Below are positions 1 through 7,434 of a DNA stretch of 64,000 bases, piece after piece. The notes under the pieces were generated by a model. It saw only the letters and a list, made by a program, of their open reading frames with translations, was not told the origin of the DNA and made no database searches. Source of the stretch: Streptomyces sp. NBC_00358 (GTDB lineage Bacteria > Actinomycetota > Actinomycetes > Streptomycetales > Streptomycetaceae); assembly GCF_036099295.1 (NCBI RefSeq), contig NZ_CP107976.1, positions 1-64,000 of the forward strand, read 5' to 3'. Numbering within the stretch: position 1 is the first letter of the stretch; the number at the start of each line of letters is the position of its first letter. The position numbers and the translations under genes were made by a program.

Positions 1-1151
1 CTGCCGCAGACGGAGCAGTGGTCCGCAGCCTGGTCGCCGCGCGCCTGAGCAAGGTCAGCGACGGGGGTGGTGCAACGCGGGCAACACGTCGGGGCGAGAG
101 CCCCGAAGTGGCGCTTGGCTGCCATGTTCTCCTTCATGTCGCGTAGCCGCTTCCGGTCTTCCACGAGTGTCTGGTGCAGCTCGGTGTAGTTCTGCTGGAC
201 GGTTAGCTGCACCTGTACAGCAGTGGCATGGCGTCCCGCGCAGGATGCAACGTGGGCCGCGGCTTGCTCGATGGCCAAGGCTTGGTCTTCCAGGGCGGGA
301 GCGGCGCCAGTGTTGGCGAGGGCCGCCTCGGCAACAGTGATCTCATCCTTGAGCTGTTGCAGGGAGCTCGCACGGGCCTGGGTGTCTTCGGTGGCCCGAC
401 GCTTCTCGCCCCGCTGCTGCTGCCGGACAGTTTTCAGGGCGGTCTCAGCGTCCCGGCGTGTGCTGGTCCAGGGAAGGCCGATGAACATCTGCAGCAGGCT
501 GACGACGGATCCGTTCTCGCTGGTCTCTCCGAGTAGGACTTCAGCGTTGCGGTTGCGGCAGATCAGTGCGTGGCTGAACAGCGCCCAGTCGGTGACGGTG
601 GCCTTGCCATCTTCTTCGCCTTTGACGTCGGAGTGCCACCCTCGGAGGATCTCCAGGTTGAGACGGTCCATCATGAACTGGCTCATCACGGAGGCGAACT
701 CGGCTTCGCCGGCGAAGCCGATACTGGGGGTGGTCTTTCCGGTCTCCAGGCGTCCGGTCGGTACGCCGTCCTTGTGCTGGAACTCCACGCTGAAGGGCTC
801 ACCGTCGATGTGGCCTTCGAGCCGAACGTGGGAGATCCATCTGCGTGCGGTGTCCTGCAGCCGTTTGTTCTTGCCTCGCAGGCACCACCAGATCACTTCC
901 AGGACTGTGCTTTTGCCTTTGAGGTTGTCGCCGGCCAGGCACCACAACCCGTCGCTAAGCCGCCAACTGAAGCGGAAGTCGTCAGTGAACTTGCCTGCCT
1001 TGGTTCCTGAGAACTCGATCGAGGTCAATGCAAGGCGGTGCGGTCGCGGCAGCACGCCGCTCTCCCGTACCCGGTGATGCTGGAGCACTGCTACGGCCTC
1101 CGCGACGTCCACACCGGCACGGCGGGCAACGGCCTCGGTGAAGTTACTCAT
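1..1151 (-). CDS. SMC-like AAA ATPase, probable ABC-3C ATPase subunit (partial, runs off left edge)
   Basis: Open reading frame on the minus strand that leaves the window at base 1, so only about 383 N-terminal residues are visible. It starts at ATG 1151 and overlaps the upstream stop codon by ATGA, so translation is probably coupled to the preceding gene. Around residue 75 it has a Walker A-like P-loop (GDNLKGKST) of the kind found in SMC/Rad50-like ATPases. This is followed by a long alanine/glutamine/arginine-rich stretch expected to form a coiled coil, and near the window edge by a CPRC...CSVCG zinc-binding pair that could be a hook or ribbon. Walker B and the signature motif would lie off the window. 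Together with its partner it resembles the ATPase of ABC-three-component conflict systems. The ATPase call is firm; the system name is an inference. Confidence 0.8.
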   Translation of the reverse strand, partial: MSNFTEAVARRAGVDVAEAVAVLQHHRVRESGVLPRPHRLALTSIEFSGTKAGKFTDDFRFSWRLSDGLWCLAGDNLKGKSTVLEVIWWCLRGKNKRLQDTARRWISHVRLEGHIDGEPFSVEFQHKDGVPTGRLETGKTTPSIGFAGEAEFASVMSQFMMDRLNLEILRGWHSDVKGEEDGKATVTDWALFSHALICRNRNAEVLLGETSENGSVVSLLQMFIGLPWTSTRRDAETALKTVRQQQRGEKRRATEDTQARASSLQQLKDEITVAEAALANTGAAPALEDQALAIEQAAAHVASCAGRHATAVQVQLTVQQNYTELHQTLVEDRKRLRDMKENMAAKRHFGALAPTCCPRCTTPVADLAQARGDQAADHCSVCG

Positions 1152-1834
1152 GCGATCCCCTCGCTCACCTTGCTCTGCAGCGCTGCCAAACGGGCCCGGA
1201 CGTGCGGGAGGATGCCAGCGATGTCAGCGCCCATGTGGGTTCGTTCGTACTCACCCTGCGCGTACTGGAGCTCCTTCAAGGCACTGCCGCTGCGGTCCCC
1301 GGCCAGTACCAGCACCAGTGCGGCGCGTTCGTCGTACCAAGACAGATCCGGCTCCTGCGAGCGCATCTCCTGTGCGTCCCGTCGGCCCGCCGGCAGCAAG
1401 CAGTAATCCCAGCGGTCGATGTCGGGCGCTGTCCCGATGGCGTCGATACCGATCAGTCCATGCGCGACCAGCAAGGCCAGAGCGTCATCGAGGGACTCGT
1501 AGGCGCCATAGCGCCAGCGGATCATGGGATAGGACTCGAGATCCGGCTCATCGCCTTCCAGCAATGCAGCCGCCCTGTCGACCGGGCTGACTCCCGGAAC
1601 GCTCCGGCCGACCTCCGCGGCGTTCAACAGTTCATCGGCAAGGTAATCGGGGTTGCGGAGCCAGAAGTCGAGCGCCTGGAGCTTCTTCTGCCCGCGTAGC
1701 ACCGCCACTGCGTCCGGATGGGCCGGGCACCCGCTATCCGGGTGCGGACAGTGATCCAACAGGAAGAGGATGCGCACAGCATCCTGAACGCGGCTCGCCC
1801 TCCGTGTGCGTACCTCCACGCCGTCCGATGTCAT
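1148..1834 (-). CDS. ABC-3C middle-component-like winged-helix protein
   Basis: 228-residue protein. The frame is open further upstream, but ATG 1834 is preceded by a GGCGGGGGCG ribosome site and marks the onset of good codon bias. The region with KLQALDFWLRNP followed by DYLADELL matches the KLxKLDFLLRYP-type motif I associate with ABC-3C middle components; these are winged-helix proteins that link the ATPase to an effector. Next come MIRWRYGAYE and a block of hydrophobic helices (ALALLVAHGLIGI). It overlaps the downstream ATPase gene by four bases. In the known three-part systems an effector gene is present; none is visible upstream, so it should lie to the left of the window if the assignment is right. 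Unrelated SMC-partner proteins remain an alternative. Confidence 0.6.
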   Translation of the reverse strand: MTSDGVEVRTRRASRVQDAVRILFLLDHCPHPDSGCPAHPDAVAVLRGQKKLQALDFWLRNPDYLADELLNAAEVGRSVPGVSPVDRAAALLEGDEPDLESYPMIRWRYGAYESLDDALALLVAHGLIGIDAIGTAPDIDRWDYCLLPAGRRDAQEMRSQEPDLSWYDERAALVLVLAGDRSGSALKELQYAQGEYERTHMGADIAGILPHVRARLAALQSKVSEGIA

Positions 1835-2149
1835 ACGCCCCCGCCGATCTCGCTTCCATCGCCCCGTAGACGAGTAGCACGAATCATCACTCCTGCGTAA
1901 GTGATCCAGCACAATCCGCAGTCGTAGCCGCGTTGACGGCGGCGAGGCGCGGCGGCCTCGGCCGACGCGCAACCGGCTGAGCGCGCAACCGATCCCCGAC
2001 CGCGGCCGCGCCGCCCATCCCGCCCGCCCCTTCCTCCTTCACTCCAGCCAAGGGACATGGGCAGAGCAGCCACAACGGGGATGTCAGCCATCCGACCACG
2101 GCAAAACGACGTGGTGACCTGCGCGGACACGGAGATGGTCCTGGGGGCC

Positions 2150-2217
2150 GCGCAACACCTAGCGCAACCCTTGGCGCAACCTTCAGCGCAACGAATAGGC
2201 GCAATCTCCAGCGCAAC
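2150..2217. repeat. Six GCGCAA direct repeats with 12-bp period
   Basis: The hexamer GCGCAA begins at 2150, 2162, 2174, 2186, 2199 and 2211, so the spacing is 12, 12, 12, 13 and 12 bases; five copies continue with C. The array lies about 315-380 bases upstream of the ABC-3C-like operon start and overlaps the 3' end of the small gene at 2183-2476. Regular helical phasing of this kind is typical of iterons or multi-site operators. It could also be a simple 4-codon repeat expansion at the end of that gene. Confidence 0.7.
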
Positions 2218-2476
2218 CTCGTGCTCCTGGTCGACCGGGGCGGCCGGTCATGCGGCCCGGGCGGCTCCGTGGGCGCGGGCGAGGTGGCGCAGCTCGGACC
2301 GGGCCGCCGGCACTGAGGGCGGTCTCCCAGTAGGGGTGCCACCACCGCCGTACGGACAGGAGCAGCAGGCGGCGGCGCAGGGCGGTGGTGTCGCGGGGGC
2401 GGGGTGCGGCCAGTGCTTGGTAGGTGGCGTTCCAAGCGGCTTGCGTCTGCGCCAGGTCGTCGGGGCTCTGGCGCAA
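2183..2476 (-). CDS. Small hypothetical protein, Streptomyces-type
   Basis: About 97 residues, starting at TTG 2476 (the frame is open further upstream and the true start is unclear). The N-terminal half, with DDLAQTQAAWNATYQALAA, a TTALRRRLL helix and a WWHPYWET tryptophan/histidine block, resembles short uncharacterised proteins that I recall from Streptomyces genomes. The C-terminal third is arginine/proline-rich and runs into the GCGCAA repeat array, so the original C-terminus may have been altered. No function can be given. Neighbours are a convergent ABC-3C-like operon and a divergent HEPN-like gene. Confidence 0.45.
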   Translation of the reverse strand: MRQSPDDLAQTQAAWNATYQALAAPRPRDTTALRRRLLLLSVRRWWHPYWETALSAGGPVRAAPPRPRPRSRPGRMTGRPGRPGARGCAGDCAYSLR

Positions 2477-2574
2477 ACGAAGTCGCAGCCGGGGTACGTC
2501 GGTGAATCCGGTTGACCGCCCTGCGGCTCGACGCAGATCCTCACAGAAGTAGCCAGGACGACGGAGGCCCCCCA

Positions 2575-3552
2575 GTGCGCGACGACGGCAAGGACTTTCA
2601 CTTCCCGCCCCTTACCAACGGGCTCGACTTCCTCGTCAGTGCTGTCACCTTCCTCGCGGCTGAAGGCAGCCCCGTCCCCCGCGAGCTGAAGTACGCCACC
2701 CTTCATCTCCAGTGCGCAGCCGAGACCCTGTTCAAGGCGCGCCTCGAGATGTACAAGCCTGACCTCGTGTGGACCAAGCCCACGGAGTACGACGAGGGCA
2801 AGCACCAGAGCGGCGATTTCAACAGCTGCGGCATCAAAGAGGCGATCAAGCGTCTCAACGCTCTCGCCCAGGACGGAACCATCACGCTCAGCACCACCCT
2901 CGACCCCGCCAGCCGCGACTTGAAGGAGCTCGGCGATCTCCGGAACCGGCTCATGCACTTCGGCTGGCGCGACACCACCGTAGCCGTGAAGACCCGTACC
3001 CTCCCCGTCCTGACCCTGCTCTTCGACTTCGTGAACCACGACGTCCTGCCGTACACCGCAGACTGGGAGGCAGCACGGCAGATGGACGAAGTCCGCGGCC
3101 AGTTGAAACACCTCACCGACTTCGTCACCCAGCGACAGAAGTCCATATCCGGCCAGCTCGCCGGCCATGAACACTCCACCACCGCCTGCCGCTCCTGCGG
3201 GCAGTACGCCGTGGTCCTCGACGGCGGCGCCCGCGACCTGAAGTGCTTCTTCTGCGACAAGGCGTACGGCACCGGAGATGAAGCAGCCTGGGAGTTCACC
3301 GGCGAGAACCGGCACATCACCATCAAGCAGGGTGGCAACGACCTGGCCACCTGCCCGGCCTGCGCCGCCTCGGCCATTGTTCCGGTGCGCACCCTGGGCT
3401 ATCCCGCCGCAGACTCGTACATCTGCTTCGGGTGCGGCAGCGACTGGGAAGGGATCTGCGAGTGGTGTGGGAACGACCGGTTGAGTCCAGCCATAGTCCC
3501 GGAATCGGACATGTGCGATGAATGCTACGACATACGCCTCGCCAACTTTTGA
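2575..3552 (+). CDS. HEPN-like protein with C-terminal zinc ribbons
   Basis: 325 residues. GTG 2575 is chosen because ACGGAGG lies eight to nine bases upstream; the frame is also open from 2512. The N-terminal 180 residues are helical and contain RNRLMH, matching the Rx4H motif of HEPN domains (often RNases in toxin or defence proteins). The C-terminal third carries several cysteine pairs: CRSCG with CFFC, CPAC, CFGC, and CEWC with CDEC, consistent with two or more zinc ribbons. It stands alone between small genes. A role in nucleic-acid targeting or defence is inferred from the fold and context only; a structural, non-catalytic HEPN-like domain is also possible. Confidence 0.75.
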   Translation: MRDDGKDFHFPPLTNGLDFLVSAVTFLAAEGSPVPRELKYATLHLQCAAETLFKARLEMYKPDLVWTKPTEYDEGKHQSGDFNSCGIKEAIKRLNALAQDGTITLSTTLDPASRDLKELGDLRNRLMHFGWRDTTVAVKTRTLPVLTLLFDFVNHDVLPYTADWEAARQMDEVRGQLKHLTDFVTQRQKSISGQLAGHEHSTTACRSCGQYAVVLDGGARDLKCFFCDKAYGTGDEAAWEFTGENRHITIKQGGNDLATCPACAASAIVPVRTLGYPAADSYICFGCGSDWEGICEWCGNDRLSPAIVPESDMCDECYDIRLANF

Positions 3553-3966
3553 GGTCCAGGCCCGGCCTGCTCGACGGGTACCAGGCATCGCCCGCGATGC
3601 GGTCTCTTGGTGCTCAGGCCGTCAGTGGTCTGGATACGGCCGGTCATCGCCCATTCATGCGGCAGGCACGGGCGCTGTCTTGGGCGGGGGTGAGCTCCTC
3701 ACGGATGGCTTCGTCCCCATCGTGGGGCCGGTCTGTTTCAGGGCGCCGAGCCTTCGTCGGCGCGCGGACGATCCGCTACGCCTCGCGTACGGCGGTCTGC
3801 GGCGGCCGCGGCTTCGGCGGCGAGCTCGGCCTGGGCAACGCTGTCGGTGGTCGTGATAGCTGTGGTGCAAGCATTTTCCGGACGTTGTCTGCAGGCCCCG
3901 GCGGATCACCGCCCTGTTGGGCAGACTGGTGAGCCGGTGCACGCCAGCTGGAACTGGGGGGAACAC

Positions 3967-4527
3967 GTGATCGTCAGGCACTTCCTGGGCAAGGACGACG
4001 AACTGGCCCAGCACCTTGTTCAGGAACTCAACACCCCACTGGACTGGCCGGAAGAGGGACTGAGTACTGGGCACGTTGCGAGGATCGCGTCTGCCGCGGC
4101 CTGCGACGTCTCTTACGATCAAGCGGCCAACGGACATCTGGCCGACCTCTTTGCCGCGCTTCCCTTGCCAGGCACGCCCGATGGTGCTGAGTTCTGGCGT
4201 TCCTTGGGGCAGGCGGGAGGTGACGCCGCTCTCTACATCGATCCCGGCAACGCGGGTGGTCCGTTCTTCGAGCGCATTCTTGAAAGCAACGAGGGAGGCA
4301 TCGCAGACCGCGTACTCAGCTTTCTGGGAGAACTCTCCGACCAACAGCGCGACGCTGTAGCCGACGTGCTCGGTGACGCATTGGCGCGTGACACGTTCAC
4401 CGGCGGAAGTCGGTACCTGGGGCGGCTGTGGCTGCGCGACGCTGAGACCAGTGCCTGGCACGTTCTACTCGCCAGCCGGCGGACGGACGACCGCACACGC
4501 TTCCTCGAAGCCTGGGGCAACGCCTGA
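3967..4527 (+). CDS. Hypothetical protein
   Basis: 186 residues from GTG 3967, which follows a GGGGGGAAC ribosome site; an in-frame extension to 3847 has poorer codon bias. The sequence is acidic and largely helical (for example DELAQHLVQELN, and GELSDQQRDAVADVLGDAL) with no cysteines arranged as metal ligands, no signal peptide and no membrane segment. I do not recognise the family. The opposite strand also has a long open frame here, but its composition looks like a mirror of this gene. Confidence 0.6.
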   Translation: MIVRHFLGKDDELAQHLVQELNTPLDWPEEGLSTGHVARIASAAACDVSYDQAANGHLADLFAALPLPGTPDGAEFWRSLGQAGGDAALYIDPGNAGGPFFERILESNEGGIADRVLSFLGELSDQQRDAVADVLGDALARDTFTGGSRYLGRLWLRDAETSAWHVLLASRRTDDRTRFLEAWGNA

Positions 4528-4890
4528 GCAGACTGGGCGATGAGTGGGCGCGGGCCGCGCCGAACACGTCGTCGAGTCGTAGACGGTGCCCGGGACGGCG
4601 TCGGCGAGCAGCTGGTGGACACAACTCCCAGTCCGCGAGCTCCGCCGGGCCCCGGACGTCGTCGGCCGGGTCCTCGTGCCGGGACGCCTGCCGGGCATCG
4701 AGCCGCGCTTCCTCGAGGGCCGCCGCAACAGCGCCGGCGTCCATGACCCGGTGACGGCGGGGCAGGGTGAGCGGTCTGCGGGTACCGCCGTCGGGCAGCC
4801 ATATCCTGGTCGTCTTCGACCTCGCATTCGTGGTGAGAAATCAGAGCGGACCGCCGCCAGAACGCTTCTGAGGCTACCCGCCGGATTTCT
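4528..4890. other. Gap with decayed coding potential
   Basis: No convincing gene. On the minus strand, pieces such as DAGAVAAALEEARLDARQ near 4744 look coding-like but are broken up between frames, suggesting a degraded gene. No repeat or hairpin stands out. Confidence 0.4.
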
Positions 4891-5182
4891 TTATAGCAGG
4901 CTGGGATTCGACTGCGTCAGAACAGGAAATCCACAGCTTGAACGTGCGTAAAAATCCGCACGCAGACCATGGGCGCGAGTGCCCCACTCAGTGAAATACG
5001 ACTCGGTGATGGCCTCCACGACGAGGGGATGCAGGTCTTCCTCCGTCGCTCCGGCCTCCTGGAGGTCCAGGATCTGCTGCACGGAGGTGGGCGAGATCGG
5101 TGGTCGAGCCCTGCGCCCGCGTGAGGAGGAATTTCATCTGGGCTGTTGCGGATTTCGGCGCGGGACGGGTAAAAGCTCTCAT
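4891..5182 (-). pseudogene. tpg: Collapsed tpg (terminal protein) copy
   Basis: The first 28 or so residues read from ATG 5182 (MRAFTRPAPKSATAQMKFLL) match the N-terminus of the intact Tpg at 6862-7419 (AFTRPAPKSAGPQMRYMV). In a second frame, ILDLQEAGATEEDLHPLVVE followed by AITESYFTEWG matches the Tpg C-terminus (LFDAQAAGASDTELQEIAAE). Roughly 90-100 central residues, including the HTH region, are missing and the two parts are out of frame. It is therefore an internally deleted relic on the same strand as, and about 1.7 kb from, the intact gene. Confidence 0.8.
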
Positions 5183-5269
5183 GTTCTCAGATCCCGTGTC
5201 ATTTTCTCAGTCGCGGTGTCATGTGACTGGCCGAACTGGCACGGGATTGAGAATCGCTGGCCACTGCCG

Positions 5270-6517
5270 TCACTCGTTTGAGGACTCCGTTGCCAGCGGG
5301 ATACCGCACCGCGGGCAGCCGTTTGCGTGGTCGTCCGGGCAGACGTAGCCGATGGCACCGTCCACGCACCATTCGGCGGCCTCCTCGGACAGCAGGTCGG
5401 GCCCGGCATGGAGCAGCCGACGAAATTCCGTGGTGTCCGCAATGTCGGCCGGGCGGTTGGTGAACCAATCGTCGAACCAAGGCTTGTCCCGGTGCATGCG
5501 CCAGTGCGCATTCTTCCGGTCGTCGACAGCCGTAAGGAACCGATCGACGATGCGCCCCCAACTCGGAGCTCCGAACCAGCCGTTGTCGGACGCGCAGAAG
5601 GATTCGATCAGGGTTCGCAGGCCGAACTCCTTCTCGTAAAGGCAGTACCTTCGCCCCCATGAGATCGCGACCTGTGCCATCTCCGCGAGTTCTTCTCGCG
5701 GATCAACCTCGTGCGCCGGGTCGTCAGGGTTGTGGCAGGACAGCCCAAGCTCGAGCACAGACTGCGCGGTCGGTAGAACCCGAGACGGGTTGACGATCGC
5801 GAGACCGACAGCGATCCAGTCGACATGGTCGAACGACAGCATCGAGCGCACGAGTCGGGTGGTTGCCGTGTTGATCCGCATCATTGTGCCGTCGTGCAGC
5901 GGACTCTTCCCGGCATGCCAGTTCTCGACGGGTGTGTTGCGCCACACCGCGAGCGTGATGCGGGTGGCGGCCAGCCACAGCAGGGCGTCGTCGTCGAGGT
6001 GCCCGAACCGCTTGGCACACTCCTGGGCGCCGTAGGTGATCAACTCTTCCGGTTTCGGCCACCTGTGGCTGTCAGGCCCTTCAGGCCCTTCAGGCGCGTA
6101 CTCGTAGTCGTCGGCGTACTCGTCGAGGATCGCGCTCAACTCGGCTGCGCTGTAAGCCTCGCTGTACTCGGAGCTCTCCGGCTCCTCGACGGTGTACATG
6201 TCGTGGTCCCAGGAGACATATACGTCGCCCCAGAGCACGACGTCTTCGCACTCGCTGGCGTTGTCCGTCACAACCGGCCTGATGGTGATCGGCGCAGTAC
6301 GTCCGTCGGTTCGCTCGCCGTCCTTCTCGGCGGCCCATGCAGTGATGACCCCGAGCGGCTTCGGAAGGAGAGGACCGACCTCGGTGATGCTGAACGGCTC
6401 GTCGTCATCGGTGTCGAACCGGCTGTTGACGAACACGACCGCCTCGGAGGGCGTGCTGACGATGGACTGGCTACCACTCTCGTTGTCAACCACTCGCCAC
6501 AACGCGCTGTTCTTCAC
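5270..6517 (-). CDS. Hypothetical acidic protein with C-terminal CxxCG motif
   Basis: 415 residues. GTG 6517 is preceded by CGGAGAGC and marks the onset of the protein-like composition; the frame is open to 6667. The first half is rich in aspartate and glutamate (an EEPESSEYSEAYSAAELSAI stretch and a DEYADDYEYA run). The second half is helical with many tryptophans (EFRRLLHAGPDLLSEEAAEW). The last 25 residues hold CPDD and CPRCG, probably a small zinc site. No family recognised. It sits between the tpg relic and the tap-tpg operon. Confidence 0.7.
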   Translation of the reverse strand: MKNSALWRVVDNESGSQSIVSTPSEAVVFVNSRFDTDDDEPFSITEVGPLLPKPLGVITAWAAEKDGERTDGRTAPITIRPVVTDNASECEDVVLWGDVYVSWDHDMYTVEEPESSEYSEAYSAAELSAILDEYADDYEYAPEGPEGPDSHRWPKPEELITYGAQECAKRFGHLDDDALLWLAATRITLAVWRNTPVENWHAGKSPLHDGTMMRINTATTRLVRSMLSFDHVDWIAVGLAIVNPSRVLPTAQSVLELGLSCHNPDDPAHEVDPREELAEMAQVAISWGRRYCLYEKEFGLRTLIESFCASDNGWFGAPSWGRIVDRFLTAVDDRKNAHWRMHRDKPWFDDWFTNRPADIADTTEFRRLLHAGPDLLSEEAAEWCVDGAIGYVCPDDHANGCPRCGIPLATESSNE

Positions 6518-6811
6518 GATGCTCTCCGATCGCGGTGAGCGCACCCGGGGCGGGTGCGATGTGCCGGGTCGCTCGGCACTGAATCCGATTATGGGCTGAT
6601 CAACTGTCCGTAGTCCCGCAGGCACTTGTCGGCGACGACGCTCGGGACGTTCGTGTGCAACCTGCATCCCCGATCTCTACACGCGCCCCTGGAAGGCATT
6701 TGTCATGCATAGATCAGGATTAGGTACTCACCTCGGGCGGTGGCTGGTGGAGGCCGCGGTCGTTGGACACGGCACGTGTGCATGAACATCCGAGCCCCCA
6801 CGGATACGCAA
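6518..6811. other. Intergenic region downstream of tpg
   Basis: No gene seen in about 290 bases. It contains a short AT-richer stretch (around 6700-6730) that could hold the promoter of the leftward gene at 6517. Confidence 0.4.
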
Positions 6812-6841
6812 GCGAGCCCGGACCAACTGGGCCGGGCTCGC
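6812..6841 (-). terminator. Terminator after tap-tpg
   Basis: Perfect 10-bp inverted repeat (GCGAGCCCGG at 6812-6821 and its complement at 6832-6841) with a 10-base loop, 21 bases beyond the tpg stop codon. Confidence 0.7.
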
Positions 6842-6861
6842 GGCCTGTTCGGGGCGGGCTG

Positions 6862-7419
6862 CTACAGGTCGAACTCGAGGTGTTCGACGTCGGTGAACCG
6901 GACCTCTTCCAGGCTGCCGGCGCGGCGGCCGCCGTCCTGGAAGTAGACCTCCTTGAGGGCTTCGGCCGCGATCTCCTGGAGTTCGGTGTCGCTTGCGCCA
7001 GCCGCTTGGGCGTCGAAGAGGCGGGCAGCGTAGCGGGGCGGCAGGGCGACGGTCAGGTGCCGGATGCGGTCCTGGTCGGTCGAGCCGATCGGCGCGGTGT
7101 AGCCCATGCGGGCGCGGGCGTCGATGATGATGCCGCCGGTCGTCGTGGCCTTCTTGCGGGCCTTAGCCCGGATCTGCGGCTGCCAGCGCTTGATTACCTC
7201 GCGCTCCAGGCGGGCGGCGAGGTCGGGGCGCGGCTTCTTGGCTGTGCCCGCTACGTACCGCTCCACCTGCCGCTGGGACACGCCGAGCAGTTCGGCGACC
7301 GCTTTCGTGCCGCCGAGCTGCTTGACCATGTACCGCATCTGCGGGCCCGCGGACTTGGGTGCGGGGCGGGTGAACGCCTTTTGCACCGCGGCGTCCAGGC
7401 CGTCCCCGAACATGCTCAT
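6862..7419 (-). CDS. tpg: Terminal protein Tpg
   Basis: 185 residues, the usual length of Streptomyces Tpg, the protein covalently attached to the 5' ends of linear chromosomes and plasmids that primes end patching. Typical blocks are AFTRPAPKSA near the N-terminus, a helix-turn-helix (VAELLGVSQRQVERYV), GIIIDARARMGYTAPIGSTD, RIRHLTVALPPRYAARL, GASDTELQEIAAEALKEVYF, and the C-terminal RFTDVEHLEFDL. It follows tap by 15 bases and ends at a strong hairpin, so the two form one operon. The sequence looks intact and functional. Confidence 0.95.
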   Translation of the reverse strand: MSMFGDGLDAAVQKAFTRPAPKSAGPQMRYMVKQLGGTKAVAELLGVSQRQVERYVAGTAKKPRPDLAARLEREVIKRWQPQIRAKARKKATTTGGIIIDARARMGYTAPIGSTDQDRIRHLTVALPPRYAARLFDAQAAGASDTELQEIAAEALKEVYFQDGGRRAGSLEEVRFTDVEHLEFDL

Positions 7420-7434
7420 CGCCTGCCCACTCCC

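Noticed and set aside
2150..2217. CRISPR-like array
   Set aside because: Repeat units of six to seven bases at 12-base period are far too short, and there are no spacers or cas genes.
2248..3588. 446-codon leftward frame opposite the HEPN-like gene
   Set aside because: Antisense shadow; the plus-strand gene has zinc-ribbon and HEPN motifs and a good ribosome site.
3655..4461. 268-codon leftward frame opposite the unknown gene at 3967
   Set aside because: The plus-strand frame has a ribosome site and more natural composition; not fully excluded.
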